Position numbers and translations under genes: made by a program
Assembly (NCBI GenBank): GCA_038501785.1
Contig: JBAMJR010000025.1
Location: forward strand, 327,501 to 391,500
Length of the DNA: 64,000 nt
Origin: Myoxocephalus aenaeus
Taxonomy: Eukaryota > Chordata > Actinopteri > Perciformes > Cottidae
Reading direction: 5' to 3'
Shown: positions 46,078 to 57,289 of the stretch, in pieces
Numbering within the stretch: the stretch's first letter is position 1
Layout: each line of letters opens with the position of its first letter
The notes under the pieces: generated by a model
Seen by the model: only the letters and a program-made list of their open reading frames with translations
What the model was told of the DNA's origin: nothing
Databases searched by the model: none

Positions 46078-46325
46078 TTCATTCTGGCCACATGACATCT
46101 ATTGCTTCTGTCCATCCGGGGAGAGGGATCCTCCTCTGTTGCTCTCCCTCAGGTTTCTTCCCTTTTTTCCCTGTGAAAGGGTTTTTTACTATCTTTTTAG
46201 GGGAGTTTTTCCTGATCCGATGTGAGGTCCCGGGACAGGGATGTTATGTGTACAGATTGTAAAGCCCTCCGAGGCAAACTTGTATTTGTGATGTTGGGCT
46301 ATATAAAATAAACTGAATTGAATTG
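46078..46325 (+). repeat. Interspersed repeat F1, full-looking copy
   Basis: Runs from TTCATTCTGGCCACATGACA to the tail AACTGAATTGAATTGAA. It shares GAGGTCCCGGGACAGGGATG and GTGTACAGATTGTAAAGCCC with 59437-59678. It lies head to tail against a minus-strand LINE. Confidence 0.88.
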
Positions 46326-46329
46326 AAAA

Positions 46330-47396
46330 AGAAAAAGTGACCTTCTCAATGTTGCTGAAGGACTGAAATAATTTTATTTTAGAGATGTTTCTTAGTTGTA
46401 GAAAACAAGCTTGAACAACTGTCTTGACCTGCTTTTCAATAGTAAGGTTGGAGTCAAATAGGACTCCCAAGTTTGGGGTGTGTGGCATAAGGAGCTAAGG
46501 AGCCCAGCTGGTAGATCAGGCTGGACCAGTCAGTAAAACCTCTGTTTGGTTGTTGTGTAGCTACGGGTAGTGTTGATGCATCCACTATTTTAGTTCATTT
46601 AGGCAATTATGCAGCGTAATGAGGCTATTTGGGTCATTAGGAATGCTGGGCAAATACAGCTAGGTCTCATTTGCATAACAGTAAGACGACATGTTATGTT
46701 TTTGCATTATGCGACCCAATGGAAGCATGCAAAGTGAGAAGAGCACTGGACCCACAATAGAACTGTGTGGGACTCTGCCAGTGATGTGCCAGTTCTAAAC
46801 AGGACATACTACCCAAACCCTCTAACAGTTAAGAATAATGTCATGATCTATTGTGTTGAAGGCCACATTGATATCAAGAAGAGCGGAAATAGAACAGAGT
46901 TCTAAAAGAGGGTCATTAGTCAGTTTTATGTAAGCTGTCTCTGTACTGTGTGAAAAATGAAAGCCTGAATTTATCTAAAATGCTGTTGTTATTTTAAAAA
47001 GGAGTTTTTTGTTGTTTTTTCCTTTTCTAGAACCTTTAATGAAAATAGCAATTTAGAGATGGGCCACAGGGTCAATGTCAGATTATTTAAAGGGGTTGTA
47101 CGACCGCATGTTAAACACTTGACGGAAAGTTTCCAGTGACTAATGAGCTATTTCTGATAGAAATAATGGGGGTACCCACAGTGCCGGTGATCTCTTTAAA
47201 AAGATGGTTGGGATTACATCTAGAGTGCAAGTTGTTGATTTCATGCCTTCTTACTAATCCTTTCTTTTCTGAAAATTTGTGAAAACTGAGGGTATCTTGA
47301 GCCGGTTGAGCTCTCACAATAAGCTCTGACATCTGTGATCTCATTTAGAAAATCTATTCTCAGTCATCAAAGTCAGTGATAGTCATCCGTGATAGT
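46330..47396 (-). mobile_element. L2-like LINE, reverse-transcriptase to C-terminal part
   Basis: Minus-strand pieces in order from 47345: CNPNHLFKEITGTVGTPIIS (linker), AYIKLTNDPLLELCSI and LLDINVAFNTIDHDIIL (reverse transcriptase, about 46830-46960), SSIVGPVLFSLCMLPLG (about 46720-46770, the GPLLF..Y block), then PNLGVLFDSNLTIEKQVKTV and LQLRNISKIK (46380-46480). Frames change several times. The upstream end is cut by the hAT element at 47397. Confidence 0.8.
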
Positions 47397-48348
47397 TAGG
47401 GTTGGGTACCGAAAACCGGTGCCACTATGGCACCGGTGCCAATACAAGCGGTACCTACCGGACCGAAATGCAACGCAGATTTCAGTGCATCCTTTCGGTG
47501 CCTGAGCCGAAACTCTTTTATTTTTTTTTACAGTACTCTGATGAGTCCGTCCTGGCAGCAGGTTGTATAGCTACAGTTAGCTAGCCATCAACCTTTTAAC
47601 AGAGAAAAGTCCGAAAGGTAAACGGTCAAAAGTGTGGTTGTATTGTGTGATTCGAACAACGCGACGTGCAGCAAATGCAACAAAACAACTGCGTGTAAAG
47701 AAGAAGAGCCGAACTCCTCCACCAAACCTCGTTGAGGAAACGTCTGTTTTAAACGCTGGAATCTGGACGAGAAAGCTGCAGAAAAGACTCCTGAACTATA
47801 AACTTCCTGCTAGAAACGTCTGTTTCGCTGATGGAAGTCAACGTCAGAGCGGAGGAACACCGGCTGAGAAATGCTCCAAGCCGCCACACAAAGTGAGATT
47901 ATTAGGAGACGTGTTTGTTCCTCGGTTCAGTTGGTGTTTGTGAATTCAAGAGCAGCTCCGTCTGGTTCAGAAAAGCTCTCCAGTTGATATGAATGATGAC
48001 GTGTAGTCCAGTAAAGCAGCAGAGTTTGTAGAATCCAACAGTTTCTGAGTGGAGTTCTGTTGCACACGGTCCCAATCAGGCCACCTGATGCTTTTTGTCT
48101 GTTTTTTTTAAATATTGTTTATAGTTTGAAGTTAAAACGTTTGAAGCTGTAGTTTGAAGTCAAGTGTTTTGTATTTATTTATTTATGGTATACTTTAAAC
48201 GGTTAATATATTGTTCAATTTGAAGAAAAAAAATTGCCTTGGCAATACAAACGTATCGGTTCAGGCACCGTTTAGGCACCGGTATCGTTTTAAAAGTATG
48301 GTTTTAGCACCGGTATCAGAAAAAGAAAAAAAACGATACCCATCCCTA
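47397..48348 (+). mobile_element. Non-autonomous hAT element with target duplication
   Basis: The ends are TAGGGTTGGGTACCGAAA and, inverted, TAGGGATGGGTATCGTTT. The flanking 8-mers GTGATAGT (47389-47396) and GTGGTAGT (48349-48356) match at 7 of 8 positions. Subterminal ACCGGTGCC / GGCACCGGTA repeats occur at both ends. No transposase frame is visible. Confidence 0.88.
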
Positions 48349-48625
48349 GTGGTAGTAGTGTTGAAGAATAAGCCTATATGTATACAAATCTCAGACGGTC
48401 AGTATGAGATTTGTACACGTCAATAATAATATGAATTATTTAATGGAATTTTTTTTTCTCCATCGCCTATTTGTGGCAGAGACTCACTTCCATCCTGCTT
48501 TTCTAGATATCTATTACAAATGAATCCATGTGCAGTAAGTAGAGTGAGAGGTGTTTACTGTATGCAGCAGCCTCATATCTCTGTTTGATCAGTATATTTG
48601 GTCAGATTTCAGTAGAAGCTTCCTT

Positions 48626-48850
48626 TAGGGCGGCTGTAGCTCAGGGGGATGAGTGGGCGTCCCGCAACCACAAGGCAGCCGGCTCAATCCCCAGTCCCCC
48701 CATAGCTCACATGTCAAAGTGTCCCTGAGCAAGACACTGAACCCTCAACCGCTCCCCGGGCGCCTCACAGGGCAGCCCACTGCTCCCCATCCAGGGATGG
48801 GTCAAATGCAGAGAAGAATTTCCCCAAGGGGATTAATAAAGTGGATGTTT
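48626..48850 (+). mobile_element. tRNA-derived SINE
   Basis: Head GGGCGGCTGTAGCTCAGGGG (A box) and GGCTCAATCCCC (B box); body GTCCCTGAGCAAGACACTGA, CCTCAACCGCTCCCCGGGCG, and GGGATGGGTCAAATGCAGAG; tail GGGATTAATAAAGTGGATG followed by a TTTC repeat. The reverse copy is at 33634. Confidence 0.9.
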
Positions 48851-49335
48851 CTTTTCTTTCTTTCTTTTTCTTCATTTTTGATCTACTCCCATCTTCCTGT
48901 TAAAGTGTTGTTATTGCATTATGCTGTTAATACAAGCTCAACCCTTCCTGTTTTTGTTGAACAAAATGCTTTAATTTCTTAACAAGGCTTTTATTGTGAA
49001 AAATTTGTGAAAATGTTTGTGTTACCATAGCGTACTGAAAAGTAGCTCAAAAGTAGCTACTGCCACTTTGTGGTGCTTGTACATTGCTACAAATTACAAT
49101 GTGGCTGGTTTATAAACACACATACCAAGTGACTAAAAAAGGACAATAACACTTAAAATGATTAATCCAGAGAAACAAAGTGTGGGAAATAACACAATGA
49201 TATTGTTGGCTTTAATACATTAAAGTGAAATGCACAATATGCTAAGTTAGCATGCTCATTAATAACAGGCATCAAGGGCCAGATGTATAAATGCACACTT
49301 ACCAAAGATGGCTGTGCATATACAGGACTGTCTCA
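48851..49335. other. Intergenic, unassigned
   Basis: A TTTC-rich tail follows the SINE. The rest shows nothing recognisable. Confidence 0.4.
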
Positions 49336-50027
49336 GAAAATTAGAATATTGTGATAAAGTTCTTTATTTTCTGTAATGCAATAAAAAAAAAAAAAAATGT
49401 CATGCATTCTGGATTCATTACTAATCAACTGAAATATTGCAAGCCTTTTATTCTATTAATATTGCTGATTATGGCTTACAGCTTAAGAAAACTCAAATAT
49501 CCTATCTCTAAATATTAGAATATTTCCTCAGACCAAGTAAAAAAAAAGATTGATAACAGCAAAACAAAATCAAACATTAGAAAATGTCCATTAATGCACT
49601 CAGTACTTGGTTGGGAATCCTTTTGCACGGATTACAGCATCAATGCGGCGTGGCATGGAGGCAATCAGCCTGTGGCATTGCTGAGGTGTTATGGATGCCC
49701 AGGATGCTTCAATAGCGGTTTAGCTCATTTGCATTGTTGGGTTTGGTGTCTTTCAGCTTCCTCTTCACAATACCCCACAAATTCTCTATGGGGTTCAGGT
49801 CAGGGGAATTGGCAGGCCAATCGAGGACAGTAATGCCATGGGCAGTACACCAGTTACTGGTGGTTCTGGCACTGTGGGCAGGTGCCAGATCATGCTGGAA
49901 AATGAAATCCTCATCTCCATAGAGCTTTTCAGCAGACGGAAGCATGTAGTGCTCTAAAATCTCTTGGTACACAGCTGCATTTACTCTGGACTTGATGAAA
50001 CACAGTGGACCAACACCAGCAGCTGAC
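49336..50027 (-). pseudogene. Tc1-like transposase, 5'-truncated
   Basis: The + strand edge CAGGACTGTCTCAGAAAATT is a Tc1-type terminus. On the minus strand the transposase C-terminal half reads VYQEILEHYMLPSAEKLYGD, DFIFQHDLAPAHSARTTSNW, then DWPANSPDLNPIENLWGIVK and RKLKDTKPNNANEL. HDLAPAH and SPDLNPIENLW hold the second Asp and the third acidic residue (here E) of the DDE/DDD triad. The sequence before SAAGVGPLCFI is lost: at 50028 the gene runs into a large palindrome. The N-terminal DNA-binding domains and the left terminus are absent. Confidence 0.85.
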
Positions 50028-50150
50028 ATGATGACGTCGTGCTGCCATCTTGACAATGATGATAAGCCATTTCCAATAAGCCATTTCCAATGCCCTGCAC
50101 ATTGGAAATGGCTTATCATCATTGTCAAGATGGCAGCACGACGTCATCAT
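50028..50150. repeat. Perfect 50-bp inverted repeat, 23-nt spacer
   Basis: Left arm 50028-50077 and right arm 50101-50150 are exact complements. The arms start ATGATGACGTCGTGCTGCCA and include GACAATGATGATAAGCC. The spacer repeats AAGCCATTTCCAAT from the left arm. Confidence 0.95.
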
Positions 50151-50625
50151 CAAAGTATGATATATTAGGATTATTATGTTTAAAGTAGTTTCTGCGCAAC
50201 TGCTTCTACGGTAGCGTTACACCATGCTTAATCAAACAGGGCACCAGGGCACCAGTTTGGTCTCTGTCTGAAGTGCGTCCACACTTTAGAGGATTGGCAA
50301 GGTTTTTAGCTGCAGCTTGTTTTATAATAAAACAGTTAATATAGCACCTTTCATACAAGGGGGGATATTTCCAAGTGCTTTACAAGTGAAGCTACAACAT
50401 AATTAATATAATGAAACGATACATAATGCAAATACTGCACAATTAAACTTATAATAAATAAAATATAAATAAACTTATAATATAAATATTAAAACAAAGT
50501 TTGACTTCGGGGAATGCATGCCGGAGACATACATTCTTGTGACTTGCAAATGTTATGCAAATAGACATGTTTTTGTCATTGATGAAGTCGTTGATGAGTG
50601 CAGGCATTGGCCGATGTTGATTTTG
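50151..50625. other. Intergenic, unassigned
   Basis: No element recognised before the Rex1-like fragment. Confidence 0.4.
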
Positions 50626-50960
50626 ACTACAATCTTTCTTGCCCGCCTCAGGGTCCTGGAGGCAACAAGTCATCACCCTCTTAGCAGAGTGAAGGATGCG
50701 CAGACTCAATGATGGCAGTGTAGAAGTGCACCATCATTGTCTTTGGCAGGTTGAATTTCTTTAGCTGCCTCAGGAAGAACATCCTCTGCTGAGCCTTCTT
50801 GGTGATGGAGCTGATGTTAGGCTCCCTCTTGAGGTCCTGGGTTATGGTGGAGCCCAGAAAGAGAAAGGACTCCACAGCGTTGGCGAGGGAGTCACACAGG
50901 GTGATGGGTGCGGGTGGGACCGGGTGGGATCTTGTGGAAATTCTCAACTATCTCCACTGT
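50626..50960 (-). mobile_element. Rex1-like LINE fragment
   Basis: On the minus strand: DSLANAVESFLFLGSTITQD, then NISSITKKAQQRMFFLRQLK and FNLPKTMMVHFYTAIIES, the region just after the reverse-transcriptase core of Rex1-like LINEs. After a frame change, RLVASRTLRRAR continues the family pattern. Confidence 0.82.
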
Positions 50961-51214
50961 CTTTAGAAAAATGACATGTTTATGTATCATCTATCACAAT
51001 TAATCAACTTAAGTTTATGTGAAACCTGTTTTTAGAATGTTTATGTTTTCTTTTCTGGTAATAGAATATCTCCAACATCATATTCAATTGAATGAATCAC
51101 TACCTGTACATGGTGGAAGGATTTGTGTGCCCCAGTGACCCCTGGGAGCTGTGTTGCCAGGTGTAATAGCTCCTGGTAGGGTCTCACGAGGCAACGTGGT
51201 CTCAGGGGAGGGGC

Positions 51215-51984
51215 CAGACCAGTTGTTTGGTTAAAGAGCAGTTCAGAGTACCCTTCTTGGAGTCTCTGGGTGGTGTTCTGGAAAGGGTGCAGACTGGGGA
51301 CTCTATAGAGGGACTAAGTGTGTATGAGGGGGAACTGGTACCGTCTGGCTGAGGCCCCTGTCTAGGAGGTTTTCCACTACCAACTCCAGAAGACCTTTCC
51401 GTGCATCCCGGCGACGCTAGGGTAATTGAATCCGAGTGAGCAATGTCAAAAGCCTCCATTGTGGGCTGCAGCTGCGGCTGTTGGGTGTGGGGGGAATTAT
51501 CCGAGACTATTGAGAAGGCCTTTTGGTTGGCAAACCGTTAGACGACTCAGAAAGAGAAAGCAGGACTTTGCTGTGTTCAACAGGGTAAGAGAACTGCGGA
51601 CCCGGACTGGGGATATTGTAGAGAGGTGGAAAGAGCACATCAAGGAGTATCTGATCCGACCAACATGTCCTCAATGGAGTAGCAGAGTTTCAACACTCTG
51701 GATAAGATCCATCTATATGAATGGCAGAAGTTGCTGAGGTAGTCAACTTACCTGGATGAGAGCTGTGTCTGTATCATTGGCATAAAGTCAAACACGTTTC
51801 CAGTGCGTGTTGGCCTCCAGCAGGGTTGTCCGTTGTCACCAATCCTTTCATTGTGTTGCTCTTTGCAGATTATGTGGTTCTGTTGGCTCCTTCAGAACGT
51901 GACTTTCAGACCACACTGGGCCTGTTTGCAGTCAAGTGTGAAGCGGTCGGGATGAGAGTCAGTACCTCCATCTCTGAACCACAA
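51215..51984 (+). mobile_element. RTE-like LINE, heavily deleted
   Basis: Pieces in order: WQTVRRLRKRKQDF (51528 on), TRTGDIVERWKEHIKEYL (51600-51655), VRVGLQQGCPLSPIL (51805-51850), then FADYVVLLAPSERDFQTTLG and FAVKCEAVGMRVST (51860-51970). The FADD active site is changed to FADY and most of the reverse transcriptase is missing. It abuts repeat F2. Confidence 0.7.
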
Positions 51985-52244
51985 CGTTGATTAACTTCAT
52001 TTAAATTGCTGAAATACAGTAAAGCCTTGTGGGAAGAGTTATTGACGAACAGAAACAATTAAACGTACCGTTAAGTTTATGTAATTACATAAACCCTGTA
52101 ACATCGCCGTCATTTTCAGCGGCGACTGTAATGTTTTACAAAAGCGGATTTCAATAAAAGACACCTTTTTGTAACCCTATGAGCTTGTAGGAGTTTGAAA
52201 AAGCAAGTAAAAAAATCCCAATGCGCTCGGACTGTTTTTTTTTT
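51985..52244 (+). mobile_element. Repeat F2, copy 2, left part
   Basis: TTAACTTCATTTAAATTGCT, ACGTACCGTTAAGTTTATGT and related blocks match the copy at 12136. It stops in a T run where the foldback element begins; the right part resumes at 54306. Confidence 0.7.
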
Positions 52245-54305
52245 ATGGAGGACCGGAAATGACTTAAGTATAAATAAATGCTTAAATAAATGCATGAATA
52301 AATACAGGAATAAATACATAAATGCTTAAATAAATGTATAAATGAATAAATAAATAAATAAATAAATAAATACAGGAATAAATACATGTATAAATGAATA
52401 CAGGAATACATAAATAAATGCTTAAATAAACGTATACATAAATAAATACAGGAATATAAAAATATAAGTTATACCTAAACAGGACATAATTAAATAAATC
52501 TATTTCTACATTTCTGTATTTCTTCATTTATTTATGCCTGTATTTGTGTCCACATGTATTTCTTCATTTATTTATGCCTTGTATTTCTGTGTCCTTGTAT
52601 GCAAATGAGCTGGGGCGGTCCGAACCTCTGTCTAAAGCATGATTGGTCACAGGAGTGTGATCGCTCCTGGTATGTTGTGCTCTACTACTTCTGCCTTCAC
52701 ATGTTGTTGAAGTTGGCAAGCTCAGCTAACCGTTAGAAGAAGTCCGGATTTTCAATGCCCTGTCCGGCGTCCGGCGCAGCATCAAGCCGGACGTGTATTT
52801 GTCCTCCTTTTTGCAGACCTGCAAACTTGTCACCTTACGGCGAAATTCGCTGTTTTGAAATCAAAATATGTGAACTGGCCGGCCAGCGTTTCTGAGATTG
52901 GAGTGAGACACGGAGAAAAGCTGATGTTGTCATCTTCATAATAGAAGATCTTTGACGTGTCTTGGCCAATCAGCGTTAAGATGTCTCCAGCAGCCGTTTC
53001 TCAATACGCGTTCTTCTCTGTACTTGATGAGGAAACTCACAACTGAAAGTTGACGTTCTCTGAATACTACTGTTGTTGAGTCACAACGTGTACTTTTAGG
53101 ATGTTTTCAGGCGAGAAGTTAGTTGTTTAAGCATCAAATCTGTGATCGGTTATTCAAGAATCAGCCTTCTTAAAAAGATACGCCGACGAGTTGAGTTCCT
53201 GCTGAGGGACCGTGAGTCCCGCAGGAACCGGGTCGGGCCGTCAGCGCTCTGCTGCCCGCCGAGAGCAGCCTGATCCCGGCAGGACTTTTTGAAATGATCC
53301 GCTGGCTCTGATTTCTCTGTAGATGTTAAACATGAGATATAATTCTGTTGTGAGGGTCTAACGAGCAATCTTTATTAGTTTATTATTTATTCACAGTAAC
53401 ATTACATCAGTTTGACTGAGGGAAAGGTTAAGATTCATAATTTAAGATTTTAATTTAACTTTTACTTTGAACTTCAGCGGTGTCTTTTTACCTTTGACCG
53501 AATTGATTGCAATTATATAAAAATATATAAGTATATATATATAAATACATACAAAAATACATATTAATTAATTGTTAATTACAATTAATAATTACATATT
53601 AATAAGATATTACATATATATATATATATATATATTACATATACATATAAAAAATAAAAATACATATTAATTAATTGATAAACCAGGGTATGCTCCAAGG
53701 AGATCAATTACAGTAAAAAAAGGGCTTATATCCCCTCTCTTCACACTTAATAAAATCAAACTGCACCCCTCCTATGCAATTATTCACAGCCTCACAAAAT
53801 ACTGCATAGTGTCCTCCATTTTGGTGTTATGGATATGGTCACCCTGGCCTAGACAGCTTTTTGACTTCATCTACAGGGGCCATGTGCCAGGGATCGGTTG
53901 CTTCTGTCTGGCTCCCCTACTTGACCAATCCTGTTTAACAATGAGGTTCGGACCGCCCTAGCTCATTTGCATATAAGGACACAGCAATACAGGCAAAACT
54001 AAATGAAGAAATACATACGGACACATAAATACAGACAGAAATAAATGACGAAATACAGAAATGTATGTTAATGATATCCTGTTTAGGTATCAACTTATAT
54101 GTATTTATTCCTGTATTTATTTATACATTTATTTAAGCATGTATTTATTTATTCCTGTATTTATTTATTTATTCATACATTTATTTAAGCATTTATTTAT
54201 TTATTTATGTATTTATTTATACATTTATTTAAGCATTTATTTATTTATTCCTGTATTTATTCCTGCATTTATTTATTTATAATTAAGTCATTTCTGGTCC
54301 TCCAT
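52245..54305. mobile_element. Foldback element with ~400-bp inverted arms
   Basis: The left arm (52245-52648) starts ATGGAGGACCGGAAATGACT, continues as AAATAAATG/AATAAATACAGG repeats and ends TGAGCTGGGGCGGTCCGAAC followed by GATTGGTC. The right arm (53933-54305) is its inverted copy: GACCAATCCTG, GTTCGGACCGCCCTAGCTCA, TTATTTATTC repeats, and GTCATTTCTGGTCCTCCAT. Both arms hold an octamer ATGCAAAT. The ~1.3-kb interior has no transposase I can see. The host sequence is repeat F2 and the insertion site is a poly-T run. Confidence 0.88.
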
Positions 54306-54893
54306 ATTTTTTTTCCTACTTCCTTGTCCCGTTTTTCGTGTGAAGGTGGGAGGTTTCTTAGACTGCGTCACACGCCTACGTCAGACCTTCATGCACATTT
54401 TCTTACTCAGCATGCCTCAAACAAATGGTGAAAAGATATAAAGCTTATAACTTAAATTTTTTAACCGAACGACACAGATTTTTTGACTAAAACTCCATGG
54501 TAACTCCCCAATGCTTCGTTTTATTGTGATTTTTCTTGCAGATTCCGATTATGTAGGTTGTTGTTTAGGCCTTGAAGCATGGAGTTGGAAAAACTCGGGG
54601 GCGGCTCGACAAGGCATTTTTGGGAAATCTTGATAGAATTATGCTCAGATCATGCTGGATGTTCATAGTTATGATATGTTGTTATGAATATGTTATAAAA
54701 GTGAGTTATTTGAAAATATAATTTTTTTTCACAACTAAATTCTGCAAAAAATTATATTATATTAAATTATATTAAATAACTATTAGAACTCATAGGGGAT
54801 TCAAACGACTATGGGAAGAATGGATACAGGGAACCCCATAAAGCAGAGCCCCCAGGTATGGGGGCTCTGGGGTGTAAGACTAAAGAGTTAAAT
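54306..54893 (+). mobile_element. Repeat F2, copy 2, right part
   Basis: TAACCGAACGACACAGATTT, TTTTGGGAAATCTTG, CATGCTGGATGTTCATAGTT and the end TAAAGAGTTAA match the right part of the copy at 12136. This copy has about 150 bp before the ACCGAACGACACAG block that the copy at 12136 lacks. Confidence 0.72.
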
Positions 54894-54934
54894 GGAGTTT
54901 TATTCATGAGTGAGGGTAAAACGGAGCATGAGAT

Positions 54935-55406
54935 TAGGGCTGGGCATTATGTCAAAAAATGTATGTAGGTGAAGAAAAAAAACAGGAAGAGACAGACCTC
55001 TTCCTGTTTGTTTTTTTGGAATGGAGTTTCTTTTTGGTGGGATAGTGGGCGAGCTGTACCCAGCATGCAGTTCGGCGGTGTCATTTTATAAATGTACAAT
55101 TATTAGTGTTACAAATTGTTTGTGTCACAAACTGTTGTGTCGTGATGTTTTACCCTCTTAAAGAGCGTTAGTTGTGGGTTATTAATTGTTGTTATAAAGT
55201 TTAAACATGACTAAAGTTATAACCATTACGTAAGTAGCTCCGACCGCTGCGACGTCAGCAGTGAAAAATTTATTTTGCTGTCTGCCGATGAGCGACAACA
55301 GTTGTTACGGCTACGTATGATGGTATGTGAAAAATTCATACCGTATGGAAATTTGAACCGATATACCGGTACACTCTAGGTTGAACTGGTATACCGCACA
55401 GCCCTA
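54935..55406 (-). mobile_element. Non-autonomous hAT-like element, copy 2
   Basis: It starts TAGGGCTGGGCATTATGTC and ends ATACCGCACAGCCCTA. The flanking 8-mers CATGAGAT (54927-54934) and CGTGAGAT (55407-55414) match at 7 of 8 positions. Internal GAGCTGTACCCAGCATGCAG is the reverse complement of the element at 6679. It is shorter by internal deletion. Confidence 0.87.
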
Positions 55407-56215
55407 CGTGAGATGTTGGAGTGATTCTGATTCTGAGATGGACAGGCAGTTCAGTGTGGCGTCAGTAGAGCTGCCGTTTTTTTTTTACAGTATTATGAAT
55501 ACAATATCTAATAATATTAGTAAATAATAAAACTTTATTTTCAGACGGACAGACAGATTCCTTGCTTTTTGTCTATGTAAGTCATTATGTAAGTCAATTA
55601 GTAAGGAATAGTCACTCTACATGCAGCCCTGCACTTAAAAAAAACAGCTTTGCTACTGATTAAACCTCAGCATCTGTCACCTCAGAGATGGGATAAGGGT
55701 ATACAAAGCATTTTTCTGTTGATGTTGCTGGAGAGTTCTGCAGCAGTTACAGTAAAGCTGTGGCTCACAACATGAACTTGAAAGTGAAACTGTTACTACA
55801 GCTGTCTAAAATGGTGTGGTAGGTTAGCAAAGTTAAGTTATAATTAGTTGAACAAATCATTCACAAACATACATGCATGCTATTCACAGTGGCAATCACT
55901 GACCAGCATGCACTTTACTTACTAGGGGCCTTTTTCCATAAAGCCAGGATATTCACTCTGAGCTGTGCTGTGAGCAGGTGTGGTTACAGTTTTGGACAAA
56001 CCTCAGTAAGAGCTTACCATCCCTAATGTCACAGCTAATTGAGGCCATACCTCTTATTTCAGTATTTCAAGCTGATACTCTTACTCAGACTTTTCAGGTT
56101 GACCATGGTTAGCTGTGTCAGTCCAGAAAAGTGATCCACTGGTAGTTAATTCTCTCCTGTTCTGTTTTGCAGACATAAGTCAAAATCCTGATTAAATGAC
56201 ACATCACTGTGTTTG
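55407..56215. other. Intergenic, unassigned
   Basis: I see nothing that can be named between the two DNA transposons. Confidence 0.4.
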
Positions 56216-56508
56216 TAGGGGTGGGAATCACCAGAGGTCCCACGATACGATATTATCACAATACTTAAGTCATGATACGATATTATCACGATATTGCGAT
56301 ATATTGAGTATTGCGATATATTGAGTATTGCGATATATTGCGATGTATTACCTTTTTTTCAACCACAAATTGTGAATAAGAGTTTTCAGTATGTTCATCG
56401 TTTTATTGCAGCAAAATGGGACAAACTGACCAACACTGTCATGAATGCTGCACCTGACAAACTGAACTGTTTGTATTACACAACAACATCTACTATGTGA
56501 ACACACTA
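56216..56508 (+). mobile_element. hAT-like element, left end only
   Basis: TAGGGGTGGGAATCACCAGA followed by GGTCCCACGATACGATATTA and repeated GCGATATATTGAGTATT. It is the inverted counterpart of the right end of the element at 62665-63205. Its other end is not found; the next element starts at 56509. Confidence 0.7.
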
Positions 56509-57196
56509 ATGCCGTGTTCACACCATGCCACTTCGCCTATATCGCGCCGCCTGGTGACAAATTCGCTCTATGTGGTTATTTAGTTTTTAATTTTTTCGCA
56601 ACCATTCGCTGGGGAAAGGGGGCGGGGCTTATCTCCGTGTCAGCGAAAACATTTACTATTTCCGCCATTGACCATTGAAATAACCACTAGTTCTGCTTTA
56701 TACTTGTTGAGGAAGTCCCACACACGTCGGAACATCAAACGCCCCCGTGTCTGGGTTCATAATATTATCCGTAGTCGTGTCTGGGTTCATAATATTATCC
56801 GTAGTCGTGTCTGGGTTCATAATATTATCCGTAGTCGCACACAGCTCCAACTCCTCCGGGACGAGTGTCTGAATGAAGCCGCTTCCAGCGCTCCTTCAGC
56901 GGACCAGCAGTCTGATTCAGTGACGGCAGGGTGGCGGTGATGCCGGCGGAGCTTCTCAACGGCGATTGGCTTTCGCAACTCCGCGTCGGGCGAATTATTC
57001 GCTGGAGATGAAATATTTCAACGCCAGCGAAAAGGCGGAAAAGCGGATTTGCGAATATTCGCAACGCCATTTCGACTCTATCGCGCCGCCCGGCGAAAAA
57101 TCCGCTTTTTCGCAACCTAACGCGGCTGTGCATTGACTTAACATGTAATCTGGACGCGCGAATATTTCGCAACGCTTTTGGTGTGAACACGGCATT
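56509..57196 (-). mobile_element. GC-rich TIR element, complete copy
   Basis: Ends ATGCCGTGTTCACACCA and, inverted, AATGCCGTGTTCACACCAAA. ACTA lies on both sides (56505-56508, 57197-57200). It holds three copies of a 30-bp unit (56746-56835) containing CGTGTCTGGGTTCATAATAT. It is homologous, in opposite orientation, to 24591-24955. A Harbinger-like origin is possible but not shown. Confidence 0.75.
56746..56835. repeat. Tandem repeat, 3 copies of a 30-bp unit
   Basis: Units start at 56746, 56776 and 56806. They look like an in-frame ten-residue repeat (RVWVHNIIRS) only because 30 is divisible by three. Confidence 0.93.
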
Positions 57197-57289
57197 ACTA
57201 AACTAACTGTGACTTTCCCCATAATACGAATACACAATTTCATAAGGTTCCCTCCCCCTTATTGTTTATATTCTTTCTTTAGTATCGTA

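Noticed and set aside
47632..47943. 103-codon frame inside the hAT element as a gene
   Set aside because: It lies wholly within a non-autonomous transposon and shows no transposase motif.
56746..56835. Protein with a ten-residue repeat (RVWVHNIIRS)
   Set aside because: A 30-bp tandem repeat inside a non-coding transposon; the apparent protein repeat is a by-product.
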